Below are positions 10,150 to 20,485 of a stretch of 64,000 nt of DNA, piece by piece. Positions within the stretch are counted from its first letter, which is position 1, and every line of letters starts with the position of its first letter. This DNA comes from Locusta migratoria (lineage: Eukaryota; Arthropoda; Insecta; Orthoptera; Acrididae), in the NCBI GenBank assembly GCA_026315105.1, contig CM048744.1, forward strand, positions 929,751,503-929,815,502. Direction: 5' to 3'. Made by a program: the position numbers and the translations under genes. The notes under the pieces were generated by a model. The model did no database searches. It was not told where the DNA came from and saw only the letters and a list, made by a program, of their open reading frames with translations.

Positions 10150-10560
10150 TAGTGCTAATTATTGGATTTTTTGACACTGCAGACTAGGCAACTAAACTCC
10201 TCTTGTTTGCCAGTCACCATCATTACAATCCAATGTTGTAGCAGAAATTTAGCCTTTGCTTCATCTACGTAAAAAATTGCACAGTGCGCACATGAACCAA
10301 TTGACATAATTTATCTTTTTGCTCTTCATGTTGATTGGCATATGCAGCATTCAAAATCTACACTTAATTATACCAAAAACATTTTCCATGATATTTCTAG
10401 CATGTGACAATCTGTAGTGATCTAATTCATGTCAAGAATAAGGTTTTTCCTTCAATGAGAAAGTCTCATCACCCAACAAAATGAAGTTTAAATTCTTTAT
10501 AGTTTCATCGATACTTGTTGGATTTAACTGTGCATTCTTTAAAGCATGAAAGAATTATGT
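10150..10560 (-). pseudogene. PIF/Harbinger-type DDE transposase, C-terminal fragment
   Basis: Read on the minus strand from about 10560, the frames give ILLGDETFSLKEKPYS, then HYRLSHARNIMENVFGIIKC, then MPINMK and CALCNFLRR. This matches the end of PIF/Harbinger transposases: GDDAF with the second catalytic Asp, YRLSRARRxVENAFGI with the catalytic Glu, and a final A.C.LHNFLR. At least one frameshift and several stops are present. The 5' part is cut off where the next repeat arm begins at about 10560. No terminal inverted repeats were found. Confidence 0.65.
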
Positions 10561-10574
10561 ATACATAGATGCAA

Positions 10575-10860
10575 ACACACCTAGGCAGACATACTGCCTA
10601 GGTGTGTTTGTGTAAATGTGTGTGTGTGTGTGTATTTGTTTACCTTCCTTTTCTTCCCCCAAGGTAAGTCTTTCCTCTCCCGGGATTGGAATGGCTCCTT
10701 ATCCCCTCCCTTAAAACCCTCATCATTTCCTTTTCCCTCTCCTTCCCTTCTGCCTGAAGGAGAAACTGAGTTGCAAATGCTTGTGTTTGTGTTTTATTTA
10801 TTTGTGCTACTATCACACCTGTGCTCCTTCGCCTGGTAAGCTTCATCTATCTTTTTTACA
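10575..10860 (+). repeat. Arm of the palindromic family, truncated core
   Basis: It starts with a small palindrome (CCTAGGCAG...CTGCCTAGG, about 10580-10604). (GT)n, CTCTCCCGGGATTGG, a pyrimidine-rich stretch, a decayed CTGAAGG...AAATGCTTG and a closing CTTCGCCTGGTAAGCTTC follow. It is the same family as the arms at 9000 and 9360. Confidence 0.65.
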
Positions 10861-10989
10861 TATAAAAACTAAATACTTTGGTGCATTTCTTGATAGTTTG
10901 TTAAATTTTCCACCCTATTTTAAAAGTATGAGTTGTTTTTAGTGTTTGTTTCTATAGAATATAAACATGGATGCATACAAAAATAGCAC

Positions 10990-11031
<42 letters not shown>

Positions 11032-11561
11032 ACACACACCAGAGATCACAATGTAGTGAAAAAGAATAAATATCTGCTATTTGTCTTCCAGCCTTCCATG
11101 TTGTAATAACATTTGCTTTATAAATATTTTTTCTATGTTTGCTTCTGAGGTTTCTAGCTTGTCAAACTTGTACTTGGATTGGAACCTATATTCAAGTTTG
11201 AAACCTTAGTAACATGGGGTATTTTCAAATAAAACAATTCTTTGGCAAAGTAAAATTTAATCTGATCAATGCCTTGTTTCATAAACTTGTGTAAAAGACC
11301 TTCCTCCAGAAAAATGTGTGTGTTTTTTATTTTTATTTATTTATTGCTCAAAGAAGAGTATTCCATGGATAAACATTGTATGAATTGTCAATACTTAAGA
11401 TTAACAACTGTTTGTTTCCAACATAGCTCTGATTAATTTTTGCTTTGACTTGAAAACATTCTGATGAGGTTTGCCTCAAAAGTTATGGTCTATATTAAAA
11501 CTGATATAAAATACATGTGATACACATTTTTCTTAACAGTTAATCATTAAATGTCACTCAC
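10861..11561. other. Cadherin intron with a (CA)n tract
   Basis: AT-rich intron sequence. A (CA)n microsatellite lies at about 10987-11038. I see no gene or retroelement domain. Confidence 0.5.
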
Positions 11562-11743
11562 CTTTACTTGTGCATGTGTAGTGAAGTCACTTAGATCTTG
11601 ACGCAAGACAAATTCATATACATCTTTCTCAAAGACTGGAGCATTGTCATTTACATCTAGAACTTCAATGACAAGTGGAACAAAGGCTGTGTTCCCTCTT
11701 TCATCACCATCCATGTCAGTAGCCTCTACTTGCAGATAGAATT
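11562..11743 (-). CDS. Cadherin-family gene, fourth exon in this window
   Basis: On the minus strand a strong acceptor (TTTTCCTTTACAG) precedes 182 coding bases and a GTGAGT donor follows. The exon receives one base from the previous exon (phase 1) to complete a Glu codon and ends in phase 0. It encodes EFYLQVEATDMDG, then PLVIEVLDVNDNAPVF and EKDVYEFVLRQDL. ATDMDG and DVNDNAPVF are the classic calcium-coordinating cadherin motifs at an EC-repeat boundary. Its start joins the preceding exon as GFDREVAP-EF, the DRE strand. Cad87A-type insect cadherins are my best guess for the orthologue, by impression only. Confidence 0.93.
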
Positions 11744-11789
11744 CTGTAAAGGAAAAGACAATATTATTATAAGACATGCATTATTAATT

Positions 11790-12040
11790 TTTACCAAGCA
11801 AGATGACACAGTGGTAACACACTGGACTCACAGTCAGGAGGATGGCAGCTCAAGCCCACCTTAAGCCATTCTGATTTAGGTTATCTGCGATTTCTCTAAA
11901 TCCGGGCAAATGCTGGAGTGATTCTTTTCAAAGGGCCTGGCCGATTTCCTTCCCCATCCCTGACAAAAAATTGTTCAAGTGTGTGCTCCGCCTCTAATGA
12001 CCATGATATCAATGGGACATTAAACACTAATCTTTCCAGT
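11790..12040 (+). mobile_element. tRNA-derived SINE
   Basis: The head reads AGATGACACAGTGGTAACAC, then ACTGGACTCACAGTCAGGAG and a degraded B-box-like segment. This is the layout of a tRNA-derived SINE. The body contains GATTTAGGTTATCTGCGATT and GATTTCCTTCCCCATCC, and the tail reads GGGACATTAAACACTAATC. The same body appears in reverse orientation at 63830-64000. It lies in the cadherin intron about 50 bases upstream of an exon acceptor. Confidence 0.6.
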
Positions 12041-12124
12041 CATCCTTTAGTAATATTTACGGTCATTTGTATTCCATTACTAGTTCAATGCCCTTTATTT
12101 TACACATAAGAATAATCAAAAAAT

Positions 12125-13660
12125 TGATATTCCAGAATGGATTCAACAATATTTTGTTTGGCCAAAAAAAAAAGCTTTTGGCCATTATAGCCTTTGTTCG
12201 TCAAAGAGAGAAACATACACTCACGCAAACATGACTGCCACCTCCAGCCACTGCAGCCAGTCTGCGGGACATTGCACAGTCTAGGCGAAAGCAAACAGTG
12301 GTGGGAGTGAGGAAGTGACATGGATAGGGAAGCAGGAATGGAGGGGAGGGAAGCATGGTGGGGGTGGGGAATATGCCAGTGCTGTCTGACAGACAAAAAG
12401 GAAGGGAAAGTCAAGAACTGGTTTGCATGGTGGAATGGGAGACATAAGTGAGGTTAGAGTGTGGGAAAGGAAGGGGAGGGATGGGTGGTGGGGGCAGGAA
12501 CTGGTGAAGGTTTAGGCCTGGGGGATTGCAGGAATGTAGGATATACTGTAGGGAAAGTTCTCACATGCGTAATTAAGAAAAGTTGGCGTTTCTGGGGAGG
12601 ATCTAAATGGCACAGGCTGTGTAGCAGTGACAGAAGTGAGCCACATCATGTAGGGCTGCATGCTCTACAATAGGATGGTCCACATTCTCTGACAGGGTTT
12701 TGACCACCTTTCATCCTGCCCTGAAATGAGAAATACCCTACCCAATATCTTCCCCCCTCCCCTAAAGATGGTAGTCAGCTACCTACCAGACCTATGTAAT
12801 ATCCTTGTCCATCCCTACTCACAACTTCTTGCTGCATGGCTCATACCCCTGCAGCAGCTCTAGATGCAAAATCTGTTCCATCCACCATCACGCCACCACC
12901 TACTACACTTTGATTACATGCATTTCCTATCGCATAAAAGGCAGATAACCTATGACAGCTGTCATATTATTTACAAACTGAGCTGCAACCACTGTGCAGC
13001 TTCCTACGTGGGCATGACCAGCAATACGCTGTCTGTCCGGATGAATGGCCATCGTCAACCTGTGCCCAGGTAACAGCTGGACCATTCTGTTGCAGAGCAT
13101 ACAACCTTGCATGGTGCAGCTCACTTCAATTACTGCTACACAGCCTGTGCCATATGGATCCTACCCACAAACGCCAAAATTTCTGAAATGTGCAGGTGGG
13201 AACTCTCCCTACAATATATCATAGATTCCCACAGTCCCCCAGGCCTAATCCTTCACTAGTTCCTACCCTCACCTCCCCTTCCCTTCCCTGCTCACACTCT
13301 AACCTCATGTACGTCTCCCATTACACCAGTCCTTCCCCTACCCTTCCTCCCAATCTGTCAGACAGCACTGGCATATCTCCCCCTCCCCAAACCATGCTGT
13401 GCATCCCTCTCCTCCCTTCCTGCTTCCCTCTCCATGCCGCTTATTCTCTCCCACCAATGATTGATTTTGCCTAGGCCGAGCAGAGTCCCTCAGGCAGCTG
13501 CAATGGATGGAGTTGGTGGTTTTGTGTGTGTGTGTTTGTTTTGTGTAGTTTTCTCTGATTGTTGATGGATGTAATGGCCAAAAAAACTTTTTAAAAGAAG
13601 TTTTGTTCTGTTATGTGTGCCTTTCTGTGGCTCATCAGACATCTCTGAATTGAGTAGCAA
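12125..13660 (+). mobile_element. Palindromic Penelope-like element copy with Cys motif and GIY-YIG
   Basis: The left part (about 12130-12560, minus-oriented) and right part (about 13190-13660, plus) are inverted copies. Examples are GGCCTGGGGGATT against TCCCCCAGGCC, and GCCAGTGCTGTCTGACAGA against its complement. Between them the plus strand encodes YPCSSSRCKICSIHH (about 12845-12890). After a frameshift it encodes HIIYKLSCNHCAASYVGMTS and LSVRMNGHRQPV (about 12962-13065). CxxxxCxxC followed by GIY-YIG is a Penelope-like signature. The right end reads TAGCAAGCTATCCTT. The copy is broken by stops and a frameshift. Confidence 0.7.
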
Positions 13661-14099
13661 GCTATCCTTCACATAAGAATAATCATTACTCATCTTTGAC
13701 AACTGAGTATAAGTTACAAAAAGTTAGTAGTGGTTACCTTTATCTAAAATATTAACACCATACAATTCTCTTCTCGGGTTTGCTGCCGAATCTTCTAGTC
13801 AAGTTGACAGTCTAAATGGTTTTCATCATTAGGTAAGCCATCAAAATACTGTGTCAATTTCACTTGAAGATCTGCCATTAAATCCCAGAAGTATCACAAA
13901 TTATTCCACCTGGAATGCCTTATAAGGTCTGTTAAATGGCATTTTTACCTGATGTTGCTGTTGTTGTTTTAATGCTTTAGGGGGACGAAACTGCTGAGGT
14001 CATCAGTCCTCCATTTATACCTGAAATTTATGTAGCATTGACAACTTCATTACAGATGAGGTTGCAGTCATGTTAGTTTAAAGATTTAAATTAGGTTGC
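13661..14099. other. Intronic DNA with a short SINE-like tail
   Basis: Mostly unique AT-rich sequence. At 13960-14020 a GTTGTTGTTTTAATGC segment followed by ACTGCTGAGGTCATCAGTCC resembles the 3' part of a tRNA-derived SINE. No gene is evident. Confidence 0.35.
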
Positions 14100-14580
14100 C
14101 AGAATTGAACATCCACAATGGTTAAAAGTTTTAAAATCAGACTAAAAAGGATCAACAAATTTAAATATTTGGACAAAATATTAAGCAGTGAAGATATTAT
14201 TATGGGTGTGGAAGCAAAATTGCCTCAGATTTAGGGAGCTGTTTGTAACTGCCCCAAGAAGTAAGATGAGTGACTTTTTAGATAATGCAGATTGAGTAGA
14301 TAGATTGAAAATGAATGTTGAGGATTGTAGAGAGAATTTTGGCAATAATAATCACCAGGGGAGAGAATTTCAGATAAACAAGGTGAGAAGATCTAATTAT
14401 GGTAAGAAACAATGGTAATGACAGGAACAGATGGGATGGGGCTGGTCAGAATTGGCATAGGAATGATAGGAGGAACTCAGGAGATAGGAGTGGAGGAAGA
14501 GGTGATGCTCCACATGCCAGTCGTTTAGTAGGGAGTTCGTCATTCTTTGATGAATGTGGTGAATAATGTCATACCTCAGC
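14100..14580 (+). pseudogene. Possible decayed LINE sequence
   Basis: The plus strand gives RINKFKYLDKILSSED near 14130-14180, which resembles the F.YLG..IS.DG strand after the RT palm of RTE-like LINEs. It is followed by an Asn/Arg/Gly-rich stretch (about 14400-14500). Stops are frequent. The assignment rests on a short match. Confidence 0.25.
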
Positions 14581-14773
14581 TGGGTTATTCTATTTTTTAT
14601 TTCTTAGATCACTAGATTCTTCTTCGAGTATTCTATGAGTATTTTGTCAGTTACTAAATTTTCTCCTAATATGTTTTTCTGATATAGTTATATGTAATAG
14701 TGTAATTGTAGTTTACCATAGTGTAGTGTTATATTATGTAATGTTTGAGTGAAACCAGTATCATCCACTTGAC

Positions 14774-14877
14774 TTATGTATCTTCTATACAGCATATGTA
14801 GCAGCAGCAAAAAATTCCACCTGAATTATGTATCTTCTATACAGCATATGTAGCAGCAGCAAAAAATAACACCTGAA
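14774..14877. repeat. Tandem duplication, two 52-bp units
   Basis: The block starting TTATGTATCTTCTATACAGC at 14774 is repeated almost exactly from 14826. The second unit differs only near its end. It is a recent local duplication with no coding meaning that I can see. Confidence 0.9.
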
Positions 14878-15398
14878 TTTAGTACAATGAAAGTTAAGTT
14901 TGCTATTTACTGAGATAAAGTCAGTGTGTTAACTTTATCTGTAGTAATATAGCAAGTGAGTTGTGACCATAATGATCTGAAGCTATTTGAGGTCATGAAT
15001 TTAAAGCAGTATGATAATGGAAAGAGAAGTTCTGAGATTTATATGGTTCTGTCTGTGTTGAAGTAATGAAAGTAAAAGCTGGTGAGTTACTGTGGAGTAG
15101 GGTTCTAGAGATTTGTTGTGGCCTAGGTAGGATGTTTACACTTTCTTTGATGATGAACTGAAACAAAAAATTGTTGGAGTAATGAGGTATTATGAGTAAT
15201 AAGGTAATAAGGTAATAAAATATTATGAGGATGTAGATAAAAGCTGAGATAAGATGAAGAATATTAATTGATGAGATATGATTATGAGTATTTATTTATG
15301 AGGTATAATCAAGCAATGATAATGAGTAGGTAGGGCCAATGATTAGGTATACTGTCTTTGCTACTACAGATTTCTTTTCAATTCTGTCTTATAGATAA
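14878..15398. other. AT-rich sequence upstream of the LINE ORF1 remnant
   Basis: Repeated short GAGTAATAAGGTAATAA-like words occur near 15190-15230. This may be 5' UTR or degraded ORF1 of the downstream LINE, but no domain can be read. Confidence 0.3.
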
Positions 15399-15848
15399 CT
15401 AGGTAAGATATGGGAGTTTGGAAGCCAGGTGGTAGAGGATTTAGATTCATTGTGCAAAGGGTTTACTAAGGAGGATCATGTGGTGATAGTGGGTGGTGTG
15501 GGAAACAGTATTGATAGGGATCAGGGCTACAATATTGAGTGTGACCTGGTGAAAATAGCTACTGCAGCAAACCATACTAATGTTCGGATGGTGCCTGCCT
15601 TCATGCGGTATGATCAGCCTCGGTTGAATAGCTCTGTAAGGAGGGTCAACATGGAGTTAGATCAGCTGCGCACGGCGGACACTCTGTCGGACATTGGTTT
15701 GGTACCTGTTGATGCTATTGATAGGTGGGACTTTACTAGGCATGGCCTGCACCTCAATAGGAAAGGGAAGGGAAAACTGGCTGGGTTGATAGGAAAATCT
15801 ATAAGGGGGGACACTGCAACTCTTGGGAGTACCTCTTTTTTAGGATAA
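15399..15848 (+). CDS. LINE ORF1 C-terminal part, SGNH/esterase-like
   Basis: The frame is open from 15399 with no ATG near the start, so this is probably the C-terminal end of a longer ORF1. It encodes VVIVGGVGNSIDRD (about 15481-15522), matching the GGxND-type block of SGNH hydrolases, and DRWDFTRHGLHLNRKGKGK (about 15718-15775), matching the terminal D..H catalytic block. An esterase domain in ORF1 is known for CR1-group LINEs, where it is thought to help ribonucleoprotein function. The ORF stops at 15848 and ORF2 opens 5 bases later in another frame. The related element at 48.8-49.1 kb has the same DxxHGMHLN block. Confidence 0.7.
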   Translation, partial: LGKIWEFGSQVVEDLDSLCKGFTKEDHVVIVGGVGNSIDRDQGYNIECDLVKIATAANHTNVRMVPAFMRYDQPRLNSSVRRVNMELDQLRTADTLSDIGLVPVDAIDRWDFTRHGLHLNRKGKGKLAGLIGKSIRGDTATLGSTSFLG

Positions 15849-15853
15849 GTTCA

Positions 15854-18817
15854 GTGTTCAATGAGAAGCCCAGACAGGCAGATAATAAAGCTGTTAAAAT
15901 ATCACAAGATTCTAACAATAGTAAATTAAAAAATAATGTTTGTATTTTTCATCAAAATATTGGGGGTTTAAAGAATAAAGTAGATGAGCTCCTGATTTGT
16001 TTAGAAACTATAGAAGCTGACAATGTAATAGATATACTATGCCTATCTGAGCATCACATTATCACTGATATGAATAAAGTAAATATTAGTGGGTATAAAC
16101 TAGCAGCACATGCAAGTAGAGAAAAGAAGGTGTGGGGAGGAGTTGCCATTTATGTCAAAAATTGTCACAGTGTAAAAAATTTAGAAACAAAAAAAATTTG
16201 TATAGAGCAACACATAGAAGCATGTGCCTGTGAGCTTAAACTGAAGGGTGGTTCTTTTATAATTGTCACAGTGTATAGGCCTCCCTCAGGAAACTTTCAT
16301 TTATTCCTGGAATACTTGGATGCCTTGTTGTGCTATCTGTCAGATAGGGGGAAGCAAATTATTGTATGTGGGGATTTCAATGTTGATTCACTGCAAGAGT
16401 GTAATAAGAAGACTGACCTGGAAGTCTTACTTGGTTCTTTCAATTTGAGATCTGTTATTGATTTTCCTACTAGGGTAGTAAAGAACAGCAGCACATTGAT
16501 AGACAATTTTTTTATAGATCAAGATAGGTTTAACAACATTAGTGCATGTCCTGTTGAGAATGGTCTTTCTGATCATGGTGCACAGCTAGTTACATTATAT
16601 GATATATCTCCTTTCTGTAATTTGAATCAGTCCTCCAAAGTTGTTCGTACAATTAATGAATTGACAATTAGAAATTTCACGGAAAGTCTTCAGCAGTTAG
16701 ATTGGGATGAAGTCTACAAGGAACCTGATGCTAATTTAAAATACAATTTATTTCATGATACTTTTGTAAGGGTATTTGATAACTGTTTCCCCAAGAAATT
16801 AGTCAAATTTAATTGTAAGGAACCAAGCAAAAAACCATGGCTTACCAAAGGTATAAAAATATCTTGTAACCGGAAAAGGGAACTGTATCTGACAGCAAGA
16901 GAGAGTAGTGACCCAGTAATACTCAACTATTATAAAAACTACTGTTCTGTATTAAGGAAAGTTATTAAAACATCCAAAAGCATGTGCATCATGTCTGAGA
17001 TTAGTACATCAAATAATAAAATTAAAACAATCTGGAATATTATAACAAGGGAGACAGGGCAACCAAGAACACAGGAAGACAGCATTACCATCAAAGTGAA
17101 TGAAAAAATTACAAACAAAAAGTCAGAAGTCGAAAACACTTTTAATAATTATTTTTTAAATGTTGTGGAGAATATAGGATCCAAATGTTCATTAGAAGAA
17201 GCTAGGCAGTTAATGGAACAGGGCGTACCTAGACAGTTTGATGCAATGGAAATCCCACCCACCTCTCAATCTGAAATTAGGAAATTAATAAACTCCCTCA
17301 AGAGTAAAAGCTCTCATGGCATTGATGGCATATCCAGCAGGGTATTAAAAGCTTGTTCCCAAGAAATATGTAGGATTCTTAGCCACATTTGTAATAGCTC
17401 ACTGGAGCAGGGTATTTTCCCTGATAGACTGAAATATGCTATTGTCAAACCACTTCATAAAAAAGGTGATACATTGGATGTCAACAACTACCGCCCAATC
17501 TCACTTCTGACTGCCCTATCAAAAATTCTTGAAAAAGTAATGTATTCCAGAGTAACTTCATATATTAATAAAAATAAAGTTCTAACTAAATGTCAGTTTG
17601 GTTTCCAGAAAGGCTTTTCAACAGAAAATGCAATACACAATTTCACTAATGAAATATTAAATGCTTTGGATAACCGTAAATCACCCGTTGGGATTTTTTG
17701 TGATCTATCAAAGGCCTTTGATTGTGTTAACCATGGAATTCTTCTAGATAAGCTTAACTACTGTGGTATGGGTGGAAAAGTACACAAATGGTTTAAATCA
17801 TACCTAACTGGAAGAGTTCAGAAAGTTGATATAAGTAATTCACATAATATACAAAAAACTGCCAAGTCCTCAAACTGGGGAACTATCAAGCATGGGGTGC
17901 CACAGGGTTCGGTACTGGGACCTTTGCTGTTCTTAATATATATTAATGATTTGTCTTTCTATATTCATAAAGATGCCAAGCTAGTTCTCTTTGCTGATGA
18001 TACAAGTATCGCTATCACACCCGAATCACAGGAATTAACTGATGAAATTGTCAATGAAGTATTTCAGAGAATTATTAGATGGTTCTCTGTAAATGGACTC
18101 TCTTTAAATTTTGAAAAAACACAGTATATTCAGTTTCACACAATAAATGGCATCACACCATTAATTAATATTGACTTCAACCAGAAATCTATAGCTAAGG
18201 TAGAATATTCAAAATTTTTAGGTTTATGCATTGATGAGGGGTTGAATTGGAAGAAACACATTGAAGATCTGCTGAAACGTTTGAGCTCAGCTACTTATGC
18301 TATTAGGGTGATTGCAAACTTTGGTGATATACAACTCAGTAAACTAGCATACTATGCCTATTTTCATTCTCTGCTTTCTTATGGCATCATATTCTGGGGC
18401 AATTCATCATTTAGTAAGAAAGTATTCATTGCCCAAAAGCGGGTCATCAGAATAATTGCTGGAGCCCACCCAAGATCATCCTGCAGACATTTGTTTAAGG
18501 ATCTAGGAATCTTCACAGTAGCTTCACAATATATATATTCACTTATGAAATTTGTTATTAACAATCCAACTGAATTCAAATGTAACAGCAGTGTGCATAG
18601 CTACAACACTAGGAGAAAGGGTAACATACACTATTCAAGGTTAAATTTAGCTCTGTCACAAAAAGGGGTTAAATTTTCTGCCACAAAAGTCTTTGGTCAC
18701 TTACCTAGTAGTATCAAAATTCTGACAGATAGCCAACTAGCATTTAAAAATGAATTAAGAGAATTTCTGAATGGCAATTCCTTCTACACATTAGATGAAT
18801 TTCTAGATAAAAGTTAG
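15854..18817 (+). CDS. LINE ORF2: apurinic-like endonuclease plus reverse transcriptase, intact
   Basis: This is 987 uninterrupted residues. The N-terminal endonuclease (about 28-250) shows FHQNIGGLKNKVDEL, LCLSEHHI, TVYRPPSGN, VCGDFNVDS and GLSDHGAQL, the Asn, Glu, Tyr, Asp-x-Asn and Ser-Asp-His catalytic set. The RT (about 480-800) shows NNYRPISLLTALSKILEKV, FGFQKGFSTENA, DLSKAFDCVNHGIL, GVPQGSVLGPLLFLIYINDL and LFADDTS, with FADD at residues 713-716. The tail YSKFLGLCIDEGLNWKKHIE is typical of CR1/Jockey-group RTs. All catalytic residues I can check are present, so ORF2 looks potentially functional. ORF1 appears truncated, which would limit autonomy. Confidence 0.93.
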   Translation: MFNEKPRQADNKAVKISQDSNNSKLKNNVCIFHQNIGGLKNKVDELLICLETIEADNVIDILCLSEHHIITDMNKVNISGYKLAAHASREKKVWGGVAIYVKNCHSVKNLETKKICIEQHIEACACELKLKGGSFIIVTVYRPPSGNFHLFLEYLDALLCYLSDRGKQIIVCGDFNVDSLQECNKKTDLEVLLGSFNLRSVIDFPTRVVKNSSTLIDNFFIDQDRFNNISACPVENGLSDHGAQLVTLYDISPFCNLNQSSKVVRTINELTIRNFTESLQQLDWDEVYKEPDANLKYNLFHDTFVRVFDNCFPKKLVKFNCKEPSKKPWLTKGIKISCNRKRELYLTARESSDPVILNYYKNYCSVLRKVIKTSKSMCIMSEISTSNNKIKTIWNIITRETGQPRTQEDSITIKVNEKITNKKSEVENTFNNYFLNVVENIGSKCSLEEARQLMEQGVPRQFDAMEIPPTSQSEIRKLINSLKSKSSHGIDGISSRVLKACSQEICRILSHICNSSLEQGIFPDRLKYAIVKPLHKKGDTLDVNNYRPISLLTALSKILEKVMYSRVTSYINKNKVLTKCQFGFQKGFSTENAIHNFTNEILNALDNRKSPVGIFCDLSKAFDCVNHGILLDKLNYCGMGGKVHKWFKSYLTGRVQKVDISNSHNIQKTAKSSNWGTIKHGVPQGSVLGPLLFLIYINDLSFYIHKDAKLVLFADDTSIAITPESQELTDEIVNEVFQRIIRWFSVNGLSLNFEKTQYIQFHTINGITPLINIDFNQKSIAKVEYSKFLGLCIDEGLNWKKHIEDLLKRLSSATYAIRVIANFGDIQLSKLAYYAYFHSLLSYGIIFWGNSSFSKKVFIAQKRVIRIIAGAHPRSSCRHLFKDLGIFTVASQYIYSLMKFVINNPTEFKCNSSVHSYNTRRKGNIHYSRLNLALSQKGVKFSATKVFGHLPSSIKILTDSQLAFKNELREFLNGNSFYTLDEFLDKS

Positions 18818-18990
18818 TACTTTAGGAAAAACTTAAAAAAAAAAAAAAATAAAAATAAAAAAAAAAATATATATAAAAAAATATTCAAATATTGAGTGTC
18901 ATGTAATATTATGTATAGACACACTTCATTTAACTGACACGTTCCACATCATTACGAAGTGTCGTATTCATGATCTATGGAACAAGTATT

Positions 18991-19010
18991 AATCTAATCT
19001 AATCTAATCT
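18991..19010 (+). repeat. (AATCT)4 LINE 3' terminal array
   Basis: Four perfect AATCT units close the CR1-group LINE. This is the type of short terminal repeat these elements use in place of a poly(A) tail. Confidence 0.85.
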
Positions 19011-19208
19011 AAAGAGATTCTAGACAGATGGTTATGTATGTCATCTTGGACAGATGACTGGTTTTGTGTATGATGTTTTTGTAAGAAGTGGGTTATATTT
19101 AGACTTTCCTCGTAGGAGAAATATGTATAAAAATAAAGATTGTTTGACTTACCGAAAGTACAGGCTCGCCGATAGAAACACAAAAAACACAAAAACACAC
19201 AAACAATC

Positions 19209-19240
19209 AAGCTTTCACCACCGCTGACAGCTTCTTCAGG
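19209..19240 (-). ncRNA. Hammerhead-like motif in left arm
   Basis: The minus strand reads CTGAAGA, A, GCTGTC, AGC, GGTGGT, GAAAGCTT. The boxes are conserved while the stem is only partly paired. Confidence 0.35.
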
Positions 19241-20293
19241 AAAAAGAGGAAGGAAGGAGAGGAGAAAGGGAAGGATAGGGGTTTTGAGGAAGTGGAAAAG
19301 GAGCCATTCCAATCCCAGGAGTGGAAGGACTTTACCTCAGGGGAAAAAAAGGAAGGTAAACAAATACACACACTCTCACACATATCCACACGCAAACACA
19401 CCTAGGCAGACATTTGTAGAAACCAAAGAAGTAGGACAGAGATACCATTTGAGGCAGAGGCTCTGTCCACAGAATTGAGACAAAGATTTTAAAGATGGTG
19501 GGCAGGAATTTGAATTTAGCAGAGGTTGAGACCAGGTGGGCAACGGGAAGAGAGTATATGTTGAAGGGCAAGTTCCCATCTTCAGAGTTCTGAAAGATTG
19601 TTGTTGGTGGGAAGTAACCAGATAACCCGGACGGTGTAACACTGAACCAATACACCAATAACCTGATGACAGCCTTCACATTCCGCAACTACCCACCTGA
19701 TCTGGTTCAGAAGCAAATAGCCAGGGTCACTTCCTCTTCCTCTCACACCCAGAACCTCCTACAGAGAGTGCCCCTCTTGTCACTGGATACTTTCCAGGAC
19801 TGGAGCGGACTCTAAATGTGGCTCTCCAGCAAGGATACAAGTTCCTTAAGTCCTGTCCTGAAATGAGATCCATCCTTCATGACATCCTTCCTACTCCACT
19901 TACTCCACATCTTGGCACAGTGTCACACCGTCTGGGTTATCTGGATACTTCCCACTGACACCAACCTTTCAGAACTCCAAGGATGAGAACTTGCCCTTCA
20001 ACCCACCAAGTCTCTACATTTGTATTTTGAAATTCCCACCCAACATTCAACAACATTGTTGCCTCCAATCTCTGGACAGAGCCTCTGCCTTGATTGGCAT
20101 CTCTGTCTAACTTCTTTGCATATGTCTGCCTTGGTATGTGTGCACGTGTATATGTGTGTGGGTGTGTGTGTGTTTCTTTACCTGTCCTTTTTCCCCAAAG
20201 GTAAGTCTTTCCTTTCCCTGGATTGGAATGACTCCTCACCCGCTCCTTTAATCCCACAGCCTTTCCTTTTTCCATTCCTTCCCTGCTCTTTGC

Positions 20294-20324
20294 CTGAAGA
20301 AGCAACAAATGGTTTCGAAAGCTT
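20294..20324 (+). ncRNA. Hammerhead-like motif in right arm
   Basis: CTGAAGA, A, GCAAC, loop, GTTTC, GAAAGCTT, followed by a GT-rich tract. The stem has one mismatch. Confidence 0.4.
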
Positions 20325-20481
20325 AGTATTGTGTGTATGTGTTTGTTTTTATTTATTTGTGTATCAACAAACCGGTGCCTTCTCGCCTGGTAAGTCCAAC
20401 TTTCTTTAAGTATACGTAAAAAATAGATGAAGTACACTTACCAGGCGAAGGGGCACAGGCAGTAATAGCAACAAATAAACA

Positions 20482-20485
20482 CACA

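Larger units (their letters stand above)
15399..19015 (+). mobile_element. CR1-group LINE with intact ORF2
   Basis: The element contains an ORF1 tail with an SGNH-type domain, a complete 987-residue endonuclease-RT ORF2, an A-rich 3' UTR (18833-18880) and a terminal (AATCT)4 array at 18991-19010. A short 3' microsatellite with no poly(A) is usual for CR1/L2-type LINEs. The 5' limit is not defined. It lies in the cadherin 12.8-kb intron on the strand opposite to the gene. Fragments of the same family are at 59.7-60.1 kb and, more distantly, at 44-49 kb. Confidence 0.82.
19080..20425 (+). mobile_element. Palindromic Penelope-like element copy (arms about 550 bp)
   Basis: The left arm is 19080-19640 (minus-oriented) and the right arm about 19915-20425 (plus). 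They are inverted copies covering the CTGAAGAAGC...GAAAGCTT motif, the TCCTTTCC/GGAATGACTCC block and the CAGAGCCTCTGCC and TTGCCCTTCAAC blocks. The core between them (about 19640-19915) reads CCTCTTGTCACTGGATAC and AACGTGGCTCTCCAGCAAGG-like sequence. It encodes LNVALQQGYKFLKSCPEM and RSILHDILP, the same segment as in the next copy. No intact ORF remains. Confidence 0.7.

Noticed and set aside
18991..19010. AATCT array as a telomere-like repeat
   Set aside because: The insect telomere repeat is TTAGG. This array differs, is only four units long, and sits exactly at a LINE 3' end.
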